Assembly (NCBI RefSeq): GCF_004341445.1 | Contig: NZ_SLXV01000002.1 | Span: forward strand, 62,001 to 126,000 | From: Baia soyae | GTDB taxonomy: Bacteria; Bacillota; Bacilli; Thermoactinomycetales; Thermoactinomycetaceae | Length of the DNA: 64,000 nucleotides | Direction of reading: 5' to 3' | Shown here: one piece after another, positions 25,084 through 34,135 of the stretch | Position numbering within the stretch: the first letter of the stretch is position 1 | Layout of the letters: each line of letters starts with the position of its first letter | Position numbers and translations under genes: made by a program | The notes under the pieces: generated by a model | The model's database searches: none | What the model saw: the letters and a program-made list of their open reading frames with translations, nothing else | Told to the model about the DNA's origin: nothing

Positions 25084-26724
25084 TTAGAAATGAACCATAA
25101 AATGATGGGTTGGTTGCTTGTCACGTAGCAACTGCAACGTCCGGTCCATCCAATCAAGTCCATAGGCATTCCAATAGTAGATAAGATTATGGACTCTTTC
25201 TTGGGGTTGCTGATTCGGAGAGATTCCTCGCAACAATTCATCCCATTGACGTAAGGTAGTCTGATGGATATCACTCATCGTACGCTCGACAAATCGTTGG
25301 TAAAATTGGATTTGCTCGGTAACTTTTTCGATGTTTTTTTGTCCCATTTCCTCCGTCTGTCTTCCTAACTGAGAATGAATCTGCTTAATCATCGGTTGAT
25401 ATAGATCGACTACTTGCTTCTTTATCGCATCAAATAAAGGATCAACTTGGAAAGAAAATTGGGCTTTCAACCACTCTTCTCGGATCAAAGTCCCCTTTGT
25501 AAGATATGTCTCCCATGAATGTCCAAATTCCCGTTTTCGAATATCTACATGACGTTCTACTAAGGTCATTTGAAAGCGGGGATACACAATCGGCATAGAC
25601 AAACCTGTGTGAATAAAGGCTTCTTTTAGGACACCCCAGTAAGCTACTTCACCCGGACCCGCTACAAAGGCTAAAACGGGAAATAGGTATTCTTGCATCA
25701 ATGGGCGTGTCGCGACATTATTACTAAAACGTTCTGGCGTCTGCCCCGCAATCTCACGCAGTTCAGAGGTCGTAAAGGTTTGTTTTCCTTCTCTGGTTGT
25801 CCACTGATCCCCTTCACGATCTAAGAGAAGACGCCCACTGTCTGTAATCAAAAACAAATTCGCTTGATTCGGCTGAGTGTGGATTGGGTCCGCGTAACCA
25901 GCCTCTTCGAATTGTTGAACACTCGTTTGGATTGATGTCTGTATTTGCTCACTCTGGTTGATCAAACGAAGAAAAAAATCTTGTTCGATTTGCCGAACAT
26001 GAGGGTCGGCCGAATCAATCAGCACTAGACCATACTTAGCAAATAAAGAATGGAGAAGACGCGCAAAAAAACGCCCCCAAGACGGCTTGTCATGGGAAAG
26101 CTTCTGACAAGCTTCTAGCCACTCCGTTTTATACGGGGTATCTACATAGTGCTCGCTTACCTCTTGCAACCAATTTTGCAGATATTCTGGATCGATTGAA
26201 AGGTGAGAGACTGCTTGTCTGTTGTTTTGTTCTACTTCGACGCGGTAACGCTTTTTTAATACGCCTTCTTTGCTTTGTACAAATATATGATTTACTTCGT
26301 CTATGTCATGATCTTCTCCTGCAATCCAAAAGACCGGAATCACAGGCTTACCTAGTTCCTGCTCTTGTTTTCGAGCTAATTCAATAATGGTAAACACCTT
26401 ATGTATCGTATAGAGAGGGCCTGTTACTAAACCCGCTTGTTGCCCGCCGATCACAACCAATGAATCTTCTTGTCGCAAACGCCCTAAGTTGGATTCTATC
26501 TCGGGATGGAGTAATTCAGGTTGATGATAACGGTACAAAGCCTCAACCAATTTCTGGCGATCCACTCGCTGGGAAAGACTTGAATAGACCTCTTCTGCAC
26601 GCAACGAATAAGAGGAACTCTGCAATGGATGATGTGAGAAAAAAGAACGAACGGGATGCTCTGGCTCTAGATAATCGCTCATTAGTTGGTTTTGCCAAGG
26701 ATTCTTTATACACTCAATCTTCAT
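25084..26724 (-). CDS. bshC: Putative cysteine ligase BshC
   Basis: A 546-residue protein catalysing the last step of bacillithiol synthesis, addition of cysteine to glucosaminyl-malate. Family features are VVIGGQQAGLVTGPLYTIHKVFTIIELARK (Rossmann-like core, about 91-120), PVFWIAGEDHDIDEVNH (about 128-144), and a long coiled-coil insertion in the C-terminal half (QIHSQLGRQTEEMGQKNIEKVTEQ). Its length is normal. It occupies the conserved place between panE and the mraZ cluster seen in B. subtilis (yllA), here with ahcY inserted downstream. Confidence 0.93.
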   Translation of the reverse strand: MKIECIKNPWQNQLMSDYLEPEHPVRSFFSHHPLQSSSYSLRAEEVYSSLSQRVDRQKLVEALYRYHQPELLHPEIESNLGRLRQEDSLVVIGGQQAGLVTGPLYTIHKVFTIIELARKQEQELGKPVIPVFWIAGEDHDIDEVNHIFVQSKEGVLKKRYRVEVEQNNRQAVSHLSIDPEYLQNWLQEVSEHYVDTPYKTEWLEACQKLSHDKPSWGRFFARLLHSLFAKYGLVLIDSADPHVRQIEQDFFLRLINQSEQIQTSIQTSVQQFEEAGYADPIHTQPNQANLFLITDSGRLLLDREGDQWTTREGKQTFTTSELREIAGQTPERFSNNVATRPLMQEYLFPVLAFVAGPGEVAYWGVLKEAFIHTGLSMPIVYPRFQMTLVERHVDIRKREFGHSWETYLTKGTLIREEWLKAQFSFQVDPLFDAIKKQVVDLYQPMIKQIHSQLGRQTEEMGQKNIEKVTEQIQFYQRFVERTMSDIHQTTLRQWDELLRGISPNQQPQERVHNLIYYWNAYGLDWMDRTLQLLRDKQPTHHFMVHF

Positions 26725-26840
26725 ATTGATTCCTTCTTTTCTTATCTCAATTTAAAAAGGTAAGTTACTAAATAAATGATATCATAAAATGTGATGTGTA
26801 TACAAAGAAGTTCGATAGATAGATCCGAGAAAAAACGCTA

Positions 26841-27788
26841 CTAAATACTGGTATTTCGCTTATTATGTTCTTCTTTTGCTTTTACTAGTGTGCAGAGCAT
26901 CTCATGATAATAAACAGGGATGTTATGTTCCTTGGCATACCGGATGATCGCACCGTTGATGGACTCAATCTCTGTCCGTTTTCCGCCTTGAACATCTTGA
27001 AGCATCGAAGAAACATTTTGTGATGTTAAGCGACATACTTCTTTTATTTTCTTGATTGTCCGAGAGTGATCCAGTTCCACTCCAACAAGTTTGGCCACCT
27101 GACATGTCTCCACTGTTATCTTTTCCATCATGTTCTCTAATTCTACGTGAAGTAGCTCTCCATTGGGCACTTCCAGTATCGTCGTCAGTGGGTTGATGAC
27201 GGCATTTACAGCTAGCTTTTCCCACATACGTTTCAAAATCATCTTCTCTTCCCTAATCGGCGAAATAACAATGGGTTGTAAGGTTTGAATAAAGTCTTGC
27301 AGAAGTGGCTTCCACTGTTCTTCATGAGGGAAGGTACCAATCCAAGTCTCTCCTTGGCCCGTATGAACAACCTGGGTATTGGTTTTTCGATAAGCCCCCT
27401 CTGTGGTAAGAGCCACGTATGTATCTGGACGATAGTGTAGTTCTCCGATGGCTTCCTCGTGTCCCAAACCATTTTGCCAAAAGAGGATTTGGGTAAACGG
27501 ATGAGAATAGCATTGAACCAACCCCATGACATTTTTTAGCTGATATTGTTTCACGGTAATAAAAATAATATCAAATGGGGGGAGTTCACTTGTATCATCA
27601 ATTGGACAACTTTTGACGTTTGTATGTATTACTTGACCATCTAGTTCCTCGCAGGAAATACCTGCTTGTACAATCTGCTTATGTTGCTCGGTGGTATGTG
27701 TTAGGACTGTGACCTCATAGGGCAATCGAGATAATCGAGATGCCCATAATAATCCGATTGAGCCAGCTCCTATTACCGCAATTCTCAT
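26841..27788 (-). CDS. panE: 2-dehydropantoate 2-reductase PanE
   Basis: A 315-residue ketopantoate reductase (pantothenate and CoA synthesis). The NADPH-binding loop is MRIAVIGAGSIGLLWASRL, followed by FDIIFITVKQYQL and WQNGLGHEE. The catalytic lysine region is KRMWEKLAVNAVINPLTTILEVPNGEL. The C-terminal domain has the SSMLQDVQGGKRTEIESINGAIIRYA motif, which carries the conserved substrate-binding residues. It corresponds to B. subtilis ylbQ, upstream of bshC, but is separated from the ylbP-like gene by the leucine-degradation operon. Confidence 0.92.
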   Translation of the reverse strand: MRIAVIGAGSIGLLWASRLSRLPYEVTVLTHTTEQHKQIVQAGISCEELDGQVIHTNVKSCPIDDTSELPPFDIIFITVKQYQLKNVMGLVQCYSHPFTQILFWQNGLGHEEAIGELHYRPDTYVALTTEGAYRKTNTQVVHTGQGETWIGTFPHEEQWKPLLQDFIQTLQPIVISPIREEKMILKRMWEKLAVNAVINPLTTILEVPNGELLHVELENMMEKITVETCQVAKLVGVELDHSRTIKKIKEVCRLTSQNVSSMLQDVQGGKRTEIESINGAIIRYAKEHNIPVYYHEMLCTLVKAKEEHNKRNTSI

Positions 27789-27813
27789 GGCTTCTCTCCC
27801 TCTCCATACATAA

Positions 27814-27845
27814 CGAAAAAGGAGCCGTTATGAAGACTCCTTTTT
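27814..27845 (-). terminator. Terminator after the yng-type operon
   Basis: AAAAAGGAG (27816-27824) pairs with CTCCTTTTT (27837-27845). The symmetric T-run makes it effective for the leftward operon. Confidence 0.85.
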
Positions 27846-27862
27846 GCCTTTCATATCACTTA

Positions 27863-29401
27863 TTATACCGGGTATACCGGATGTTTGCGTTCACTAAATA
27901 TCATTTCTTTGCTTTCGTATAACTCCAAACGCTCTTTTAGCTCATCTCGCAATCGCTCGGGAGCGATAATGCCGTCGATAATGAGTTCACTGGCTAAACG
28001 ATATAAGTTGATATCTTCTTGATATTCTTCTCGTTTTTGCTGAATAAATTCATTGCGCTCTGACTCTTCTAGTTGAGCGATTTTATTACTATAAACCGCA
28101 TTTACAGCGGCTTCAGGGCCCATTACGGCAATTTTGGCTGTTGGGAGGGCTAAGCAACAATCCGGTTCAAAGGCGGGACCTGCCATAGCATAAAGTCCAG
28201 CACCATATGCTTTACGGACAATAATCGAGATTTTCGGTACGGTTGCTTCTGACATCGCGGCGATCATCTTGGCTCCATGCCTAATAATCCCCGAACGTTC
28301 TACCTGTGTGCCGATCATGAAACCAGGGATATCGGATAGGAAAATCAACGGAATATTAAAGGCATCACATAACGTGATAAAGCGAGCCGACTTATCAGCT
28401 GAATCGACGAATAAGCTACCTGTCTTCATTTTAGACTGATTCGCGATAATCCCAACAGCCCGCCCGTCTATCCGTGCAAATCCCGTTATAATCTCCTTCG
28501 CAAACAGTTCCTTCATCTCAAAAAACGAATCTGCATCAATAACAGCTCGAATCATTTCTTTCATATCAAAGGCTACATTTTGATTATCGGGAACAATCTC
28601 TTCTATACTCCTGATACCCTCTTGGATCGACTTGGCTTCTATTTTGGATGTCTTCTGTTTGTAATTGGCTGGGAAGTAGCTTAGATAGCGACGAGCAATC
28701 TCAATCGCTTCTTCTTCATTTTTCGCTAACACATCTCCACAACCACTTACCGAACAGTGCATCCTAGCTCCGCCCATCTCCTCCAATGTTACTTTTTGAC
28801 CAATCACCATCTCAGCCATACGCGGGGAAGCGAGATACATACTCGCATTTTTGTCTACCATGATCACAATATCGCAAAATGCGGGAATGTAAGCACCACC
28901 TGCCGCTGAGGGACCAAATAAAATACATACTTGCGGCACCATTCCAGACATTTTCACTTGATTATAAAAGATTCTTCCAGCACCGCGGCGATTCGGGAAC
29001 ATCTCCAATTGATCGGTAATTCTCGCCCCAGCTGAATCAACTAGATAAAGCATTGGAACCTTCAATTTTTGCGCGGTTTCCTGAATACGAATGATTTTCT
29101 CCACAGTACGAGAACCCCAAGATCCTGCTTTTACCGTAGAATCATTTGCCATGACGCATACCGTTTGGCCATTCATCTTCCCGGTTACCGTTACAACGCC
29201 ATCCGCTGGAAGCCCTTCTTCCATACAGTTTGCAAATAGTCCATCTTCTACGCGAATCGATCCCGGATCTAATAATAACTCTAAGCGATCTCGAACAAAT
29301 AACTTGTTTTGTTCTGCATTTTTTTCATGATACTTGGTTGCTCCACCCGCTTCAATCTTTTGAATTCGTTCCTGTAATTCTTTTGTCCACTGATCGTTCA
29401 T
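27863..29401 (-). CDS. yngE: Acyl-CoA carboxylase carboxyltransferase subunit (YngE-type)
   Basis: A 512-residue biotin-dependent carboxyltransferase. In this context it is most likely the beta subunit of methylcrotonyl-CoA carboxylase in leucine breakdown. N-terminal crotonase-fold half: RDRLELLLDPGSIRVEDGLFANC, VDSAGARITDQLEMFPNRRGAGRIFYNQVKMSG, FGPSAAGGAYIPAFCD. C-terminal half: FLSDIPGFMIGTQVERSGIIRHGAKMI and RKAYGAGLYAMAGPAFEPD. Both oxyanion-forming glycine pairs are present. Propionyl-CoA specificity cannot be excluded by sequence alone. It is the last gene of the operon. Confidence 0.88.
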   Translation of the reverse strand: MNDQWTKELQERIQKIEAGGATKYHEKNAEQNKLFVRDRLELLLDPGSIRVEDGLFANCMEEGLPADGVVTVTGKMNGQTVCVMANDSTVKAGSWGSRTVEKIIRIQETAQKLKVPMLYLVDSAGARITDQLEMFPNRRGAGRIFYNQVKMSGMVPQVCILFGPSAAGGAYIPAFCDIVIMVDKNASMYLASPRMAEMVIGQKVTLEEMGGARMHCSVSGCGDVLAKNEEEAIEIARRYLSYFPANYKQKTSKIEAKSIQEGIRSIEEIVPDNQNVAFDMKEMIRAVIDADSFFEMKELFAKEIITGFARIDGRAVGIIANQSKMKTGSLFVDSADKSARFITLCDAFNIPLIFLSDIPGFMIGTQVERSGIIRHGAKMIAAMSEATVPKISIIVRKAYGAGLYAMAGPAFEPDCCLALPTAKIAVMGPEAAVNAVYSNKIAQLEESERNEFIQQKREEYQEDINLYRLASELIIDGIIAPERLRDELKERLELYESKEMIFSERKHPVYPV

Positions 29402-29415
29402 CTTGAAACCTCCTC

Positions 29416-30192
29416 CTATTTCCCTTGATAGTTCGGTTTTCGTTTCTCGTCAAATGCACGTAAACCTTCTAAGCGATCTTCAGTCGGTAATAGCGTTTCA
29501 TATGCCTTGGCTTCCACCCATATTCCCGTTCGTATATCTGCTTCAAGACCCCGATCAATCGCAAACTTAGCTTGAGCAAGAGCAAGTGGTGCGTTCGCAC
29601 ACATTTGGTTAGCCAGCTCTAGCGCTTTCCCCATTCCCGTCTGACTTTGCTCCACATAGTTGGCAATTCCCCAATCAAGCGCCTCTGTAGAGCTCAAACG
29701 TCTCGCTGTAAAAATCAATTCCTTTGCTTTACTACTCCCGATCAAACGAGCTAAACGTTGGGTTCCACCTGCTCCCGGAATAATGCCTAAAGAAGTTTCG
29801 GTTAACCCAAGCTGAACATGACTCTCTACAATCCGCATATCGCATGATAAAGCTAACTCCAAACCACCACCAAATGCATATCCATTCATCACACCGATGA
29901 CCGGTTGGGGTAACTCTGCTATTTCCGTAAACGTATCACGAATCATCATTAAAAATTCCCGGACCTGCTGCTTGGACATCGTTTTCCGCTCTTTTAAATC
30001 GGCTCCCGCACAAAAAAATTTCTCTCCTGCTCCTGTTAACACAACCACTCGAATATCCCTGCGACAAGAAATATTTCTAACCACTTCACGAAGCTTACAA
30101 AGTGTTGGAAAGTTAAGCGCATTTCCGATATCAGCCCTATTTAGGGTAAGCGTAGCAATCCCTTGCTCCACCTCAAATAGTACCTCTGACAT
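29416..30192 (-). CDS. yngF: Enoyl-CoA hydratase, probable methylglutaconyl-CoA hydratase (YngF-type)
   Basis: A 258-residue crotonase. It carries FCAGADLKERKTM (first oxyanion site), NGYAFGGGLELALSCDMRI (second), LTETSLGIIPGAGGTQRLARLIG with the first catalytic glutamate, and KAKELIFTARRL with the second. All hydratase residues are therefore present, in contrast to the paralogue at 34136. Between an HMG-CoA lyase and a carboxylase, it is expected to hydrate 3-methylglutaconyl-CoA to HMG-CoA in leucine catabolism. Confidence 0.87.
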   Translation of the reverse strand: MSEVLFEVEQGIATLTLNRADIGNALNFPTLCKLREVVRNISCRRDIRVVVLTGAGEKFFCAGADLKERKTMSKQQVREFLMMIRDTFTEIAELPQPVIGVMNGYAFGGGLELALSCDMRIVESHVQLGLTETSLGIIPGAGGTQRLARLIGSSKAKELIFTARRLSSTEALDWGIANYVEQSQTGMGKALELANQMCANAPLALAQAKFAIDRGLEADIRTGIWVEAKAYETLLPTEDRLEGLRAFDEKRKPNYQGK

Positions 30193-30207
30193 ACCACCAA
30201 CCCCCTA

Positions 30208-31092
30208 TTATGCAAAATGGGCACGTAATACTTTCGAAGGTAATGTTTTTTCTAATTGTCCTTCTAACCATTGGCTCGTACGGCATAGTTGATCCAGATC
30301 CACTCCGGTGTCGATTCCCGATCCTTGAAGGAGATAGACCAAATCTTCTGTTGCTAGGTTTCCAGAAGCACCTGGTGCATACGGACAACCTCCAAGCCCC
30401 CCGATCGAGCTATCAAATGTTTGGATCCCCATTTCGAGAGCTTGGTAGGCATTTGCGGCTCCCATTCCTTTCGTATCATGGAAATGTACCGCTAACTTCT
30501 CTGCTGGAAACTGGCTCAACAGCGATCCTAAAATCCGTTTTACGCTTGCTGGAGTGGCAACCCCGATGGTATCTCCTAACGATATCTCGTAAACACCCAA
30601 ACCGAACAAGCGCTCACTCATATTATGGACCTGATCAAGTGAAATTTCGCCTTCATAAGGGCAACCAAATACCGTGGAAAGATAAGCTCGCACTCGTAGT
30701 CCTTGCTCTAGCGCCACGGGGACGAATTTAGCAAAATCAGCAATACTCTCTTCCCTCATTCGATTCACATTTTTTTGATTATGCGTTTCGCTGGCTGAAC
30801 AAAAAATAGCAATCTCTTTTAAAATAGAGGGATTAACCCGTTCCATCCCCTTAGCATTCGGAACGAGTACACGGTAATTCACATCTGGATACGCAGGCAA
30901 CCCTGTCACCAATTCATTAGCATCGGCCAATTGTGGAACCCACTTCGGATGGACAAAAGAAGTAGCCTCGATCTCCTTTAGTCCAGAGTCGACTAACTTC
31001 TGGATGAGAGTTGTTTTCGCATGAGTCGATAGGAGTACCTTTTCATTTTGCAATCCATCACGCGGCCCCACTTCCACGATTCGCACGTTCAT
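30208..31092 (-). CDS. yngG: Hydroxymethylglutaryl-CoA lyase (YngG-type)
   Basis: A 294-residue TIM-barrel enzyme that splits HMG-CoA into acetoacetate and acetyl-CoA. Signatures are VEVGPRDGLQNEKVLLST (catalytic R and D for metal and substrate), EATSFVHPKWVPQLADA, RAYLSTVFGCPYEGEIS, ISLGDTIGVATP, VHFHDTKGMGAANAYQALEMG (metal histidines) and the active-site loop SSIGGLGGCPYAPGASGNLATED containing the catalytic cysteine. It lies one base from the downstream end of the biotin carrier gene. Confidence 0.95.
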   Translation of the reverse strand: MNVRIVEVGPRDGLQNEKVLLSTHAKTTLIQKLVDSGLKEIEATSFVHPKWVPQLADANELVTGLPAYPDVNYRVLVPNAKGMERVNPSILKEIAIFCSASETHNQKNVNRMREESIADFAKFVPVALEQGLRVRAYLSTVFGCPYEGEISLDQVHNMSERLFGLGVYEISLGDTIGVATPASVKRILGSLLSQFPAEKLAVHFHDTKGMGAANAYQALEMGIQTFDSSIGGLGGCPYAPGASGNLATEDLVYLLQGSGIDTGVDLDQLCRTSQWLEGQLEKTLPSKVLRAHFA

Positions 31093-31093
31093 C

Positions 31094-31312
31094 TTATATC
31101 CCTACTAACTCAAGTAAGACATCACCTTCTGCGACAAAATCCCCTTCATTTACAGTGATTTTTGATACTTTTCCATCCATCTCTGCAGAAAGAGGGATCT
31201 CCATCTTCATCGACTCTAAAATAATGACGTCTTGACCACTCTCGACGATGTCTCCTTCACTCACTAACACTTTCCATACCGTTCCTGCCATGCTTGCTTC
31301 TACTTTATTCAT
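31094..31312 (-). CDS. yngHB: Biotin carboxyl carrier protein, small stand-alone
   Basis: About 72 residues consisting only of a biotinyl domain. The biotinylated lysine is in ILESMKMEIPLSAEMDGKV, and the fold is completed by VNEGDFVAEGDVLLELVGI. I choose the ATG giving MNKVEASMAGTVWKV (31310-31312) over an in-frame start 14 codons upstream that would overlap the end of the biotin carboxylase gene. It shuttles carboxybiotin between the adjacent biotin carboxylase and carboxyltransferase. It corresponds to B. subtilis yngHB. Confidence 0.9.
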   Translation of the reverse strand: MNKVEASMAGTVWKVLVSEGDIVESGQDVIILESMKMEIPLSAEMDGKVSKITVNEGDFVAEGDVLLELVGI

Positions 31313-31316
31313 CTCT

Positions 31317-32654
31317 TCACTTTCCCTTCCGATTAGCCAGAATTGTTGTATCATATTTGCCGGATACGAAATCTGGATGATCCAGCAGTTCTACTAGTAG
31401 TGGTAAGTTACATTTAATGCCCTCTATCTTCATTTGGGCGAAAGTCTCTCTGCTTTTTGTGAGCACTTCTTCTCTACTCGAACCCGAAATAATGCATTTC
31501 GCAATCATCGGATCATAAAAGGGAGTAATCGTATTTCCTGTTTCTACTCCTGCATCAAAGCGAATTCCGTCCCCTTCTGGTAATGAAAATACTTCGATTT
31601 TCCCAGGCGATGGAAAAAAGGTAACCGGATCTTCTGCATATAAACGATATTCAATCGCATGACCGAGTGGCTCGAAGTCAGCTTGCTTCCATGGAAGCGC
31701 TTTCTCTTCTGCGATTGCCAGTTGCCATGATACAAGATCAAGGCCCGTAATCGCTTCTGTAACCGGATGTTCTACTTGTAAGCGAGTATTCATCTCAATA
31801 AAATAACAATTCTCTTGCTGGTCTACGAGAAATTCAACTGTTCCTGCCCCGTAGTAACCAACCGCATGAACCGCTTGGAGTGCCGCTTGATATAATTTCT
31901 CTCGCGCTTCCTGACCGATAGAAGGTGATAAGCTCTCTTCAATAATCTTCTGATTACGACGTTGAACAGAACACTCTCGTTCAAATAGATGGAGCGCATT
32001 TCCATGCTGATCGGCCAATACTTGTACTTCAATATGCCGAGAACGCTCTAAAAACTTCTCTAAGAAGACGGCAGAACTTCCAAAGTACATCTCCGCTCGT
32101 TTCTGTGTGGTAGCAAAATGTTGTTCTAGGTCATGATCAGAATGACAAAGCACCATTCCAACCCCACCGCCTCCAGCGCTTGCTTTCAAAAGGACTGGAT
32201 AGCCAATTTGATTCGCAATCCGTACGGCTTCTTCCCATGTGGTGATTTCTTCTGAACCAGGCACAACCGGAACATTCGCCTCAATCATCACCTGCCGAGC
32301 CATGACTTTATCTCCCATCTGGGCGATTACACTTGGCTTCGGGCCCACCCAGATCACCCCAGCATCTAGCACCTTTTGGGCAAAGGTCGCATTCTCCGAG
32401 AGGAGACCATAACCAGGATGAACGGCATCTACCTGCGCCTTCTTCGCAACATCGATAATCGTATCCATTTGTAGATAGCTTTTGGCCACAGGTGGATCTC
32501 CGATTAGATATGCTTCATCTGCCATTTTGACAAAAGGCATTTCTTGGTCCGCTTGGGAATAAACAGCTACTGTTTGAATCCCTTGTTGCCTACAAGTCCG
32601 AATAATTCGGGAGGCAATCTCACCACGGTTCGCAATCAACAATTTTTGAATCAA
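31317..32654 (-). CDS. yngH: Acetyl/methylcrotonyl-CoA carboxylase biotin carboxylase subunit
   Basis: About 445 residues of the AccC fold, which carboxylates biotin with ATP and bicarbonate. Motifs are LIANRGEIASRIIRTCRQQGI, PGYGLLSENA, the glycine-rich ATP loop LLKASAGGGGVGM, VFLEKFLERSRHIEVQVLADQHG, the catalytic ECSVQRRNQKIIEESLSP, and MNTRLQVEHPVTEAITGLDLV. I place the start at the TTG at 32652-32654, seven bases after GAGGTGA, rather than an upstream TTG inside the ribosome-site region. It is the first gene of the operon. The acyl-CoA dehydrogenase and ligase genes present in the B. subtilis yng operon are absent here. Confidence 0.92.
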   Translation of the reverse strand: MIQKLLIANRGEIASRIIRTCRQQGIQTVAVYSQADQEMPFVKMADEAYLIGDPPVAKSYLQMDTIIDVAKKAQVDAVHPGYGLLSENATFAQKVLDAGVIWVGPKPSVIAQMGDKVMARQVMIEANVPVVPGSEEITTWEEAVRIANQIGYPVLLKASAGGGGVGMVLCHSDHDLEQHFATTQKRAEMYFGSSAVFLEKFLERSRHIEVQVLADQHGNALHLFERECSVQRRNQKIIEESLSPSIGQEAREKLYQAALQAVHAVGYYGAGTVEFLVDQQENCYFIEMNTRLQVEHPVTEAITGLDLVSWQLAIAEEKALPWKQADFEPLGHAIEYRLYAEDPVTFFPSPGKIEVFSLPEGDGIRFDAGVETGNTITPFYDPMIAKCIISGSSREEVLTKSRETFAQMKIEGIKCNLPLLVELLDHPDFVSGKYDTTILANRKGK

Positions 32655-32806
32655 AACACTATCACCTCTTCCTCGCAATAATTTTATTTAAGTTAGTAAG
32701 ATTCCAATTTTAAATTCTCGGTATAGACATTCAATTCCTGCTAGCAAATAAAATTCGTGTATAATAAAAGAAGTGAAAGACGATTCATGATGAGGAGGAA
32801 CTCCTT

Positions 32807-33280
32807 TTGCCGTACAAAGTAGAGCGTCTGCAAATTAATTACAAAACTTTAGAAGAATTCCAGAAATTTCGTGAGTTTGGTCTCCCAGAACTTTCTATGT
32901 TAGAAGACTTACAAGATAATCTCGTGGAGAATGACAACTACTCTTCTCCTTTCTATGGGATCTACCTACAAGAGCAATTAGTTGCCCGTATGAGTTTATA
33001 CGAAGTCGATGCAAAGTATGACCGCTACTTCTCTCCCTCTCAAACCTTTTATGAACTATGGAAATTGGAAGTATTAGCCGATTACCGAGGCCTGGGACTA
33101 GGGAAAGCACTCGTAGAATTCGCTCTCAATCTAGGCCATCCCATCAAGACCAACGCTAGACATCGCTCCGATCCGTTCTGGGATCAAGTGGGCTTTACTC
33201 CCTGCAAATATAATCCGGTTCGAGATCGCGGAGAAAGCCCTTATGTTTGGCTACCAGAGGGAACTACTCTGCAAGAATGA
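32807..33280 (+). CDS. ylbP: GNAT-family N-acetyltransferase (YlbP-like)
   Basis: A 157-residue acetyltransferase of the GNAT fold. The acetyl-CoA pyrophosphate loop is visible as VLADYRGLGLGKALVEFAL (R/Q-x-x-G-x-G/A). The substrate is unknown. Start is TTG at 32807, after GAGGAGG with eight bases of spacing. In B. subtilis ylbP is next to ylbO (rsfA-like) and ylbQ (panE). Here it is on the opposite strand and the leucine operon separates it from panE. A TATAAT lies about 35 bases upstream (GTGTATAATAAAAG) with no clear -35. Confidence 0.82.
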   Translation: MPYKVERLQINYKTLEEFQKFREFGLPELSMLEDLQDNLVENDNYSSPFYGIYLQEQLVARMSLYEVDAKYDRYFSPSQTFYELWKLEVLADYRGLGLGKALVEFALNLGHPIKTNARHRSDPFWDQVGFTPCKYNPVRDRGESPYVWLPEGTTLQE

Positions 33281-33285
33281 AAATA

Positions 33286-33316
33286 GGAAGCCCACTTTTC
33301 AGTAGGGCTTCCTTTA
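33286..33316. terminator. Bidirectional terminator between ylbP-like and rsfA-like genes
   Basis: GGAAGCCC (33286-33293) and GGGCTTCC (33305-33312) form a perfect 8-base stem with TTTAT beyond it on the plus strand. It serves the convergent pair. Confidence 0.75.
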
Positions 33317-33979
33317 TCATTTGTCGACTCTCTCTAAGTTTCCATTTGCCTCCATGCGAAAGCGAGATTTCTCTGCTTCCTCTTCTTCAGACAAAATGGA
33401 TAGCTTACGAGCGCGATCCATAATTTGAACTAACATCCGATAATCATCATTTACCATTCGATAATCTTTTTCTACATGATTCAACTGGCTCTTCATCTCT
33501 TGATTTTCCTGTTGCAGACGAGCCAAGTATTCCTCTCGATCCATCAACTCTTTTTCCAACTGCTTTTGTTGGCGTTTTAGCTCTGTCATCTCATTTTTAT
33601 GTTGACGCAGATAGCGGATGATATGATCTAAAGAGTATACGGGATCATGTCCTTCTTGATACTCTTCAAATTCTATTCTCGGCATAGACTGACTCATATT
33701 TACACCGGTATGGGATAGAGATGGGCTACTCGAAATTCTGACACGCTCTTGACTTCTTTTTTGTCGTTGGCTTTTCGCAATTTGAATCGCAGCATCATAC
33801 TGCTTACGTACTGCACTATTCCACCGAAAGCCACACGCTGCGGGAGTACGCCCCAATCTCTCTGCCACTTCTTCAAATGCAGATAGCTGAGTTCCTCCCT
33901 CTCGAATATGACGCAAGGTTATCTCTGCTAGAATCAAATCATCTTCCGTAGTCCAAGCATCTTGACGTTTGACAGCCAT
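33317..33979 (-). CDS. RsfA-family transcriptional regulator (YlbO-like)
   Basis: A 220-residue protein. The N-terminal 60 residues form a Myb/SANT-like domain: [58 protein letters not shown] variable basic linker follows, then a coiled coil (about 125-185: [45 protein letters not shown]). RsfA is a prespore regulator in B. subtilis and YlbO is its paralogue at this locus, so a sporulation role is likely. The 156 bases upstream (33980-34135) show no clear promoter. Confidence 0.85.
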   Translation of the reverse strand: MAVKRQDAWTTEDDLILAEITLRHIREGGTQLSAFEEVAERLGRTPAACGFRWNSAVRKQYDAAIQIAKSQRQKRSQERVRISSSPSLSHTGVNMSQSMPRIEFEEYQEGHDPVYSLDHIIRYLRQHKNEMTELKRQQKQLEKELMDREEYLARLQQENQEMKSQLNHVEKDYRMVNDDYRMLVQIMDRARKLSILSEEEEAEKSRFRMEANGNLERVDK

Positions 33980-34135
33980 AGACTTCCTCCTACCTTTTTA
34001 GATCCATAGACATACTAGTCTTCGCTCTATCTGTATGCAAAACATTAGAATTGTAGTATCGACTCTACTCTTTTTTTTATTGCCGAAAGATAGTGCTTGT
34101 ATACATCTAGCAGCACCTGATAGGAGGTTCATGTG

